Below are positions 60,839-64,000 of a stretch of DNA of 64,000 bases, piece after piece (the stretch's first letter is position 1; each line of letters opens with the position of its first letter). Source of the stretch: Isoalcanivorax indicus (GTDB taxonomy: Bacteria; Pseudomonadota; Gammaproteobacteria; Pseudomonadales; Alcanivoracaceae); the NCBI RefSeq assembly GCF_003259185.1, contig NZ_QGMP01000001.1:1488001-1552000 (forward strand), written 5' to 3'. Below the pieces are notes generated by a model, which worked only from the letters and a program-made list of their open reading frames with translations, ran no database searches and was not told the DNA's origin. The position numbers and the translations under genes were made by a program.

Positions 60839-61837
60839 ATGACATCCTTCATCAAGTATCTGTCAGGGCTTGTAATCGCCCTGCTGCTGGTGGTCGCCGT
60901 GTTCATTGGCCTGAGCTGGGCGCCTGACCGCCCCGCTGCCGAGCTGGCCGAACGCTGGGCGCCTGCACCTTCCGAATTCATGACCCTTGCCGGCATGCCG
61001 GTGCACTACCGTGACCAGGGGCCGCGTGATGCCGCCCAGACAGTGCTGCTGCTGCACGGCACGTCGGCCAGCCTGCACACCTGGGAAGGCTGGGTGGCGT
61101 CGCTGGAAGACGAGTACCGGGTCGTATCGCTGGATCTGCCCGGCTTCGGTCTCACCGGGCCGTTTGTCGAGCATGATGACTACAGTATTGATGCCTACAC
61201 CACCTTTATGGGCCAGGCGCTGGACGCTTTCGGGATTGACCAGGCGGTGATCGCGGGCAATTCCTTCGGGGGTGAAGTGGCCTGGGAAACCGCCCTGGCC
61301 ATGCCGGAACGCGTCACCGGGCTGATTCTGGTGGATGCCGCCGGGTACCCGATGCAGGCGCAGTCCATGCCGCTCGGGTTCCGCATTGCACAGATGCCGG
61401 CCCTCAGTGGTGTGATGAACCGCGTATTGCCGCGCAGCGTGATCGAATCCAGCGTGCGCAATGTCTATGGCGACCCGGCCCAGGTGACCGACGAGCTGGT
61501 GGATCGCTATTACGATCTGACCCTGCGCGAGGGCAACCGGGCGGCGCTGTCCCAGCGCTTTGCCAAGGTGGCGTGGCGGGATGAGAGCGGTGAGCGGCTG
61601 GCGACATTGCAGCAGCCGACGCTGGTGATCTGGGGCGGTCAGGATCGTCTGATTCCGCCGGAGAACGGTGAACGCTTTGCCCGCGATATGCCGAATGCGG
61701 AGCTGGTCATGTTTGATGAGCTGGGCCACGTGCCGCAGGAAGAAGATCCGCAGGCCACGGTGGCGGTGGCGCGGGTGTTCCTGGCACAGCTTGGCGATGT
61801 CCGTGGCAGCACCGACGACGCCGACGATAACGGCTGA
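60839..61837 (+). CDS. Membrane-anchored alpha/beta hydrolase
   Basis: A 332-residue hydrolase with an N-terminal transmembrane helix (residues 5-27) and the classic elbow GNSFGGE (Ser142), oxyanion HGTSAS near residue 74, and the final His in GHVPQEEDP. Probably anchored in the inner membrane facing the periplasm; esterase or lipase-like, substrate unknown. Divergent from the PhaC-like gene. Confidence 0.85.
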   Translation: MTSFIKYLSGLVIALLLVVAVFIGLSWAPDRPAAELAERWAPAPSEFMTLAGMPVHYRDQGPRDAAQTVLLLHGTSASLHTWEGWVASLEDEYRVVSLDLPGFGLTGPFVEHDDYSIDAYTTFMGQALDAFGIDQAVIAGNSFGGEVAWETALAMPERVTGLILVDAAGYPMQAQSMPLGFRIAQMPALSGVMNRVLPRSVIESSVRNVYGDPAQVTDELVDRYYDLTLREGNRAALSQRFAKVAWRDESGERLATLQQPTLVIWGGQDRLIPPENGERFARDMPNAELVMFDELGHVPQEEDPQATVAVARVFLAQLGDVRGSTDDADDNG

Positions 61838-61842
61838 TCGGC

Positions 61843-62754
61843 TCAACAGGGCACGATCAGCAGGTCCCCCGCCACCCGGTGCAGAATCTTCTCCTGGGTG
61901 GTGGTGCGCCACAGGCTTGCCAGACCGGTGTGGTGTGCACTGCGCCCCATGACCAGCAGGCCGTCCGGGTGGGCGCGCATATGCCATTCCAGAGCGTCCG
62001 CCGGGGTGCCCTCCAGAATCTCGTGGCCGATGGTCAGCCCATTGTCCAGGCTCAACGTCTCGGTCAGCGCCGCCAGATGGCGCTGATGTATATCCCGCGC
62101 CTCCCGGCGCGGGTCTTCCGTGTGTGTCATTTCGCTCATCAGTTCGCCCAACTCCTGGGTCAGCCAGTCCAGTTGCGGCACCACCGTCAGGACGCACAGG
62201 GGTAATCCGATGGACCGTGCCAGCCCTGCTGCATGGTGGGCGATGGCAGCGCCCTGCAGGTTCTCGCCGCCGGAACTGCCCGTGTCGATGGCGGCATGCA
62301 CAGTGGTCGGGCTGTCACGGCCGGTATCCACCAGCCAGGCGGGAATCTGCTCATTGAGGCGCAAGAATCGTCGCAGGTCACCGGGAGGCGTGGCCCCGGC
62401 GTGGCTGCGCAGCAGCATGACCAGATCAGCGTCCTGCTGGGCGGCGGCCTCCAGAATCATCGGTGTGGCGTCATCTTCAAGCCAGAGCACATCATAGCTG
62501 ACATCCATGCCATCGCCGCGTAACCGGGAGGCCTGCATGTCCAGTTGCTCCCGTGCCCTGCCCAGCGCCCGGTGGCGTACCTGGTGGCGCAGCTCCGGTG
62601 TCAGGAATCGGTAGTCCATGCCGGACAGCGGGCTGCGCACAGGACGCAGCAGTCGCAGACTGCCGCAGTGCTCACCCAGGGCAGACAGCCGCGCCAGCAT
62701 GGCGCCGTCTTCCACGTCGTGGCCACTCATCACGGCCAGAATCCGCTGGTACAT
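61843..62754 (-). CDS. Double-domain universal stress protein (UspE-like)
   Basis: A 303-residue protein with two Usp domains: the first starts MYQRILAVMSG, the second ends with GLLVMGRSAHHTG and the terminal GDLLIVPC. Usp proteins support survival in anaerobic or stationary phase. A perfect FNR/Anr box lies 27-40 bases upstream, fitting oxygen control together with the divergent cbb3 oxidase. Confidence 0.88.
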   Translation of the reverse strand: MYQRILAVMSGHDVEDGAMLARLSALGEHCGSLRLLRPVRSPLSGMDYRFLTPELRHQVRHRALGRAREQLDMQASRLRGDGMDVSYDVLWLEDDATPMILEAAAQQDADLVMLLRSHAGATPPGDLRRFLRLNEQIPAWLVDTGRDSPTTVHAAIDTGSSGGENLQGAAIAHHAAGLARSIGLPLCVLTVVPQLDWLTQELGELMSEMTHTEDPRREARDIHQRHLAALTETLSLDNGLTIGHEILEGTPADALEWHMRAHPDGLLVMGRSAHHTGLASLWRTTTQEKILHRVAGDLLIVPC

Positions 62755-62780
62755 AAGCAGGCCTCCCTGTTGCTCGCGGC

Positions 62781-62794
62781 TTGATGCGGATCAA
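62781..62794. promoter_or_regulatory. Perfect FNR/Anr box near usp
   Basis: TTGATGCGGATCAA is an exact match to TTGAT-N4-ATCAA. It lies between the divergent usp and ccoN genes, so oxygen-sensing FNR/Anr should bind here. Its centre is only about 33 bases before the usp start codon, too close for class II activation of usp, so it may act on ccoN or repress usp. Confidence 0.8.
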
Positions 62795-62852
62795 TAAATC
62801 CGTCGTTATCGCGCTTGACCCCAGCATAACAGCCCCCGCTCCCCATGCCAGC

Positions 62853-62866
62853 TTGACGCAGATCAA
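62853..62866. promoter_or_regulatory. Near-perfect FNR/Anr box upstream of ccoN
   Basis: TTGACGCAGATCAA matches the FNR/Anr consensus in nine of ten fixed positions. Its centre (62859.5) is about 41 bases from a GAGAAT -10 candidate region serving ccoN, the usual class II spacing. Read on the other strand, a similar spacing would suit a usp promoter, so one box may serve both genes. Confidence 0.75.
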
Positions 62867-62925
62867 GATTGCCGCCGGACGGCCCGCGAGAATGGCGCTG
62901 CTAATGCCTGTCTGGGGAAAACGTC

Positions 62926-64000
62926 ATGCAATACCACTACCGGGTGGTCCGGCAATTTGCGGTCATGACCATCGTCTGGGGCCTGGTGGGCATGTTTGTC
63001 GGCGTCTGGATTGCCGCGCAAATGGCCTGGCCTGTGCTCAACTTCGATCTGCCATGGACCAGTTTCGGTCGATTGCGCCCACTGCACACCAATGCGGTCA
63101 TCTTCGCGTTCGGTGGTTCGGCGCTGATCGGCTCGTCCTACTATGTCGTGCAACGTACCTGTGAAACACCGCTGGCGTTCCCACGCCTGGCCGCCTTTAC
63201 CTTCTGGGGCTGGACGGCCGTCATCCTGATGGCGGCGGTCAGCCTGCCGCTGGGGGCCACCACGGCCAAGGAATACGCCGAGCTGGAATGGCCCATCAAC
63301 ATCCTGATTGCGGTGGTCTGGATCAGCTACGCAGTGGTGTTCTTTGCCACGATCGCCCGGCGTCGTACCTCGCATATCTATGTGGCCAACTGGTTCTACG
63401 GCGCTTTCATCCTCACCATCGCCCTGCTCCACGTGGTCAATAATCTGGCGATTCCGGTGTCGATGTGGAAATCCTATTCGGTGTTTTCCGGCACCGTGGA
63501 TGCCATGGTCCAGTGGTGGTACGGCCACAATGCGGTGGGCTTTTTCCTGACCGCCGGTTTCCTGGCGATGATGTACTACTTCATCCCGGTACAGGCGCAG
63601 CGCCCGATCTATTCCTATCGCCTGTCCATCGTTCACTTCTGGGCGCTGATTGCGATCTACATGTGGGCCGGGCCGCACCATCTGCATTACAGCTCCCTGC
63701 CCGACTGGACCCAGTCACTGGGCATGGTGTTCTCCATCGTGCTGCTGGCGCCCAGCTGGGGCGGCATGATCAATGGTGTCATGACGCTCTCGGGGGCCTG
63801 GGACAAGCTGCGCACTGATCCGATCATCCGTTTCATGATTGTCGCGCTGGCGTTCTACGGCATGGCCACCTTTGAGGGGCCGATGATGTCGATCAAGACG
63901 GTCAACGCCCTGTCGCACAACACCGACTGGACCGTGGGTCATGTGCATGCCGGTGCCCTGGGCTGGGTGGCCATGATCACCATGGGTTGCATGTACGTGC
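62926..64000 (+). CDS. ccoN: cbb3-type cytochrome c oxidase subunit I (truncated by window end)
   Basis: The catalytic subunit of the high-affinity cbb3 oxidase, 358 codons to the window edge. All six metal-ligand histidines are visible: His54 (RPLHTN), His201 (YGHN), His251-His252 (AGPHHLH), and His339 and His341 (VGHVHAG), matching the haem b, haem b3 and CuB ligands of CcoN. Several transmembrane helices. The start at 62926 follows GGGGAAAA. The ccoO and following genes would be expected beyond the window. The FNR/Anr box upstream suggests microaerobic induction. Confidence 0.97.
   Translation, partial: MQYHYRVVRQFAVMTIVWGLVGMFVGVWIAAQMAWPVLNFDLPWTSFGRLRPLHTNAVIFAFGGSALIGSSYYVVQRTCETPLAFPRLAAFTFWGWTAVILMAAVSLPLGATTAKEYAELEWPINILIAVVWISYAVVFFATIARRRTSHIYVANWFYGAFILTIALLHVVNNLAIPVSMWKSYSVFSGTVDAMVQWWYGHNAVGFFLTAGFLAMMYYFIPVQAQRPIYSYRLSIVHFWALIAIYMWAGPHHLHYSSLPDWTQSLGMVFSIVLLAPSWGGMINGVMTLSGAWDKLRTDPIIRFMIVALAFYGMATFEGPMMSIKTVNALSHNTDWTVGHVHAGALGWVAMITMGCMYV

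Noticed and set aside
1-64000. tRNA, rRNA, insertion sequences or prophage
   Set aside because: I looked for cloverleaf-like segments, transposase motifs and phage structural genes and saw none, though short tRNA genes could be missed by eye.

Overview
The window is GC-rich chromosomal DNA of a hydrocarbon- and lipid-degrading marine-type gammaproteobacterium. An Alcanivorax-like (Alcanivoracaceae) organism fits best. The evidence is a complete AcnD/PrpF-type methylcitrate operon with a GntR regulator, a FabR/DesT-type regulator, a lipid-related gene set (cytochrome P450, GMC alcohol oxidase plus aldehyde dehydrogenase, neutral ceramidase, two PaaI-type thioesterases, a PHA synthase-like protein, OmpW porins) and a cbb3 oxidase. 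The genus is inference; no rRNA or tRNA gene was seen. No insertion sequence, prophage or CRISPR array was found.

Layout. 1-6311: end of a GntR regulator, then prpB-prpC-acnD-prpF, a propionyl-CoA disposal operon. 6512-6826: a small GIY-YIG protein. 6961-22101: the most unusual part, two successive copies (A-B-C-D and A'-B'-C'-D') of a four-gene module of exported proteins. All eight proteins carry the same short acidic motif just after the signal peptide. A 1333-residue lipoprotein follows that fuses a di-haem peroxidase, an Asp-Pro-Thr repeat linker, VCBS/FG-GAP repeats, an ASPIC/UnbV domain and an alpha-toroid-like end. 22425-31670: DegV, the PEP synthase regulator and PEP synthase, a Rieske protein, a lytic transglycosylase, glutathione reductase, a cytochrome P450 and a ParA-like ATPase. 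32030-44646: an unknown exported protein, two hotdog thioesterases, a ceramidase lipoprotein, a ferritin-like diiron protein, an MFS pump, an OmpA lipoprotein, a GNAT, GlpD, RlmJ, a FabR-like regulator and an exported TPR-like protein.

44723-50470 is a tight operon: GMC oxidoreductase, small partner, aldehyde dehydrogenase, D-threonine-aldolase-like PLP enzyme, then a Bcr/CflA transporter. 50460-58910 (minus strand) is a second tandem duplication: a roughly 1080-residue lipoprotein with Ig-like segments followed by an OmpW-family porin, twice in a row. 59441-64000 holds a PHA synthase-like protein, an alpha/beta hydrolase, a double universal stress protein and the start of ccoN. Two FNR/Anr boxes lie between the last two genes.

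How the parts may work together (inference): surface and outer-membrane proteins (OmpW/lipoprotein pairs, the duplicated module) would handle hydrophobic substrates. P450 and the alcohol and aldehyde oxidising operon could process alkyl chains, thioesterases and the FabR-like regulator would adjust acyl pools, and odd-chain degradation would feed propionyl-CoA to the methylcitrate cycle. PEP synthase would supply gluconeogenesis on such carbon. The most interesting candidates for an undescribed system are the duplicated four-gene secreted module with its peroxidase-fusion partner and the duplicated lipoprotein-OmpW pair.
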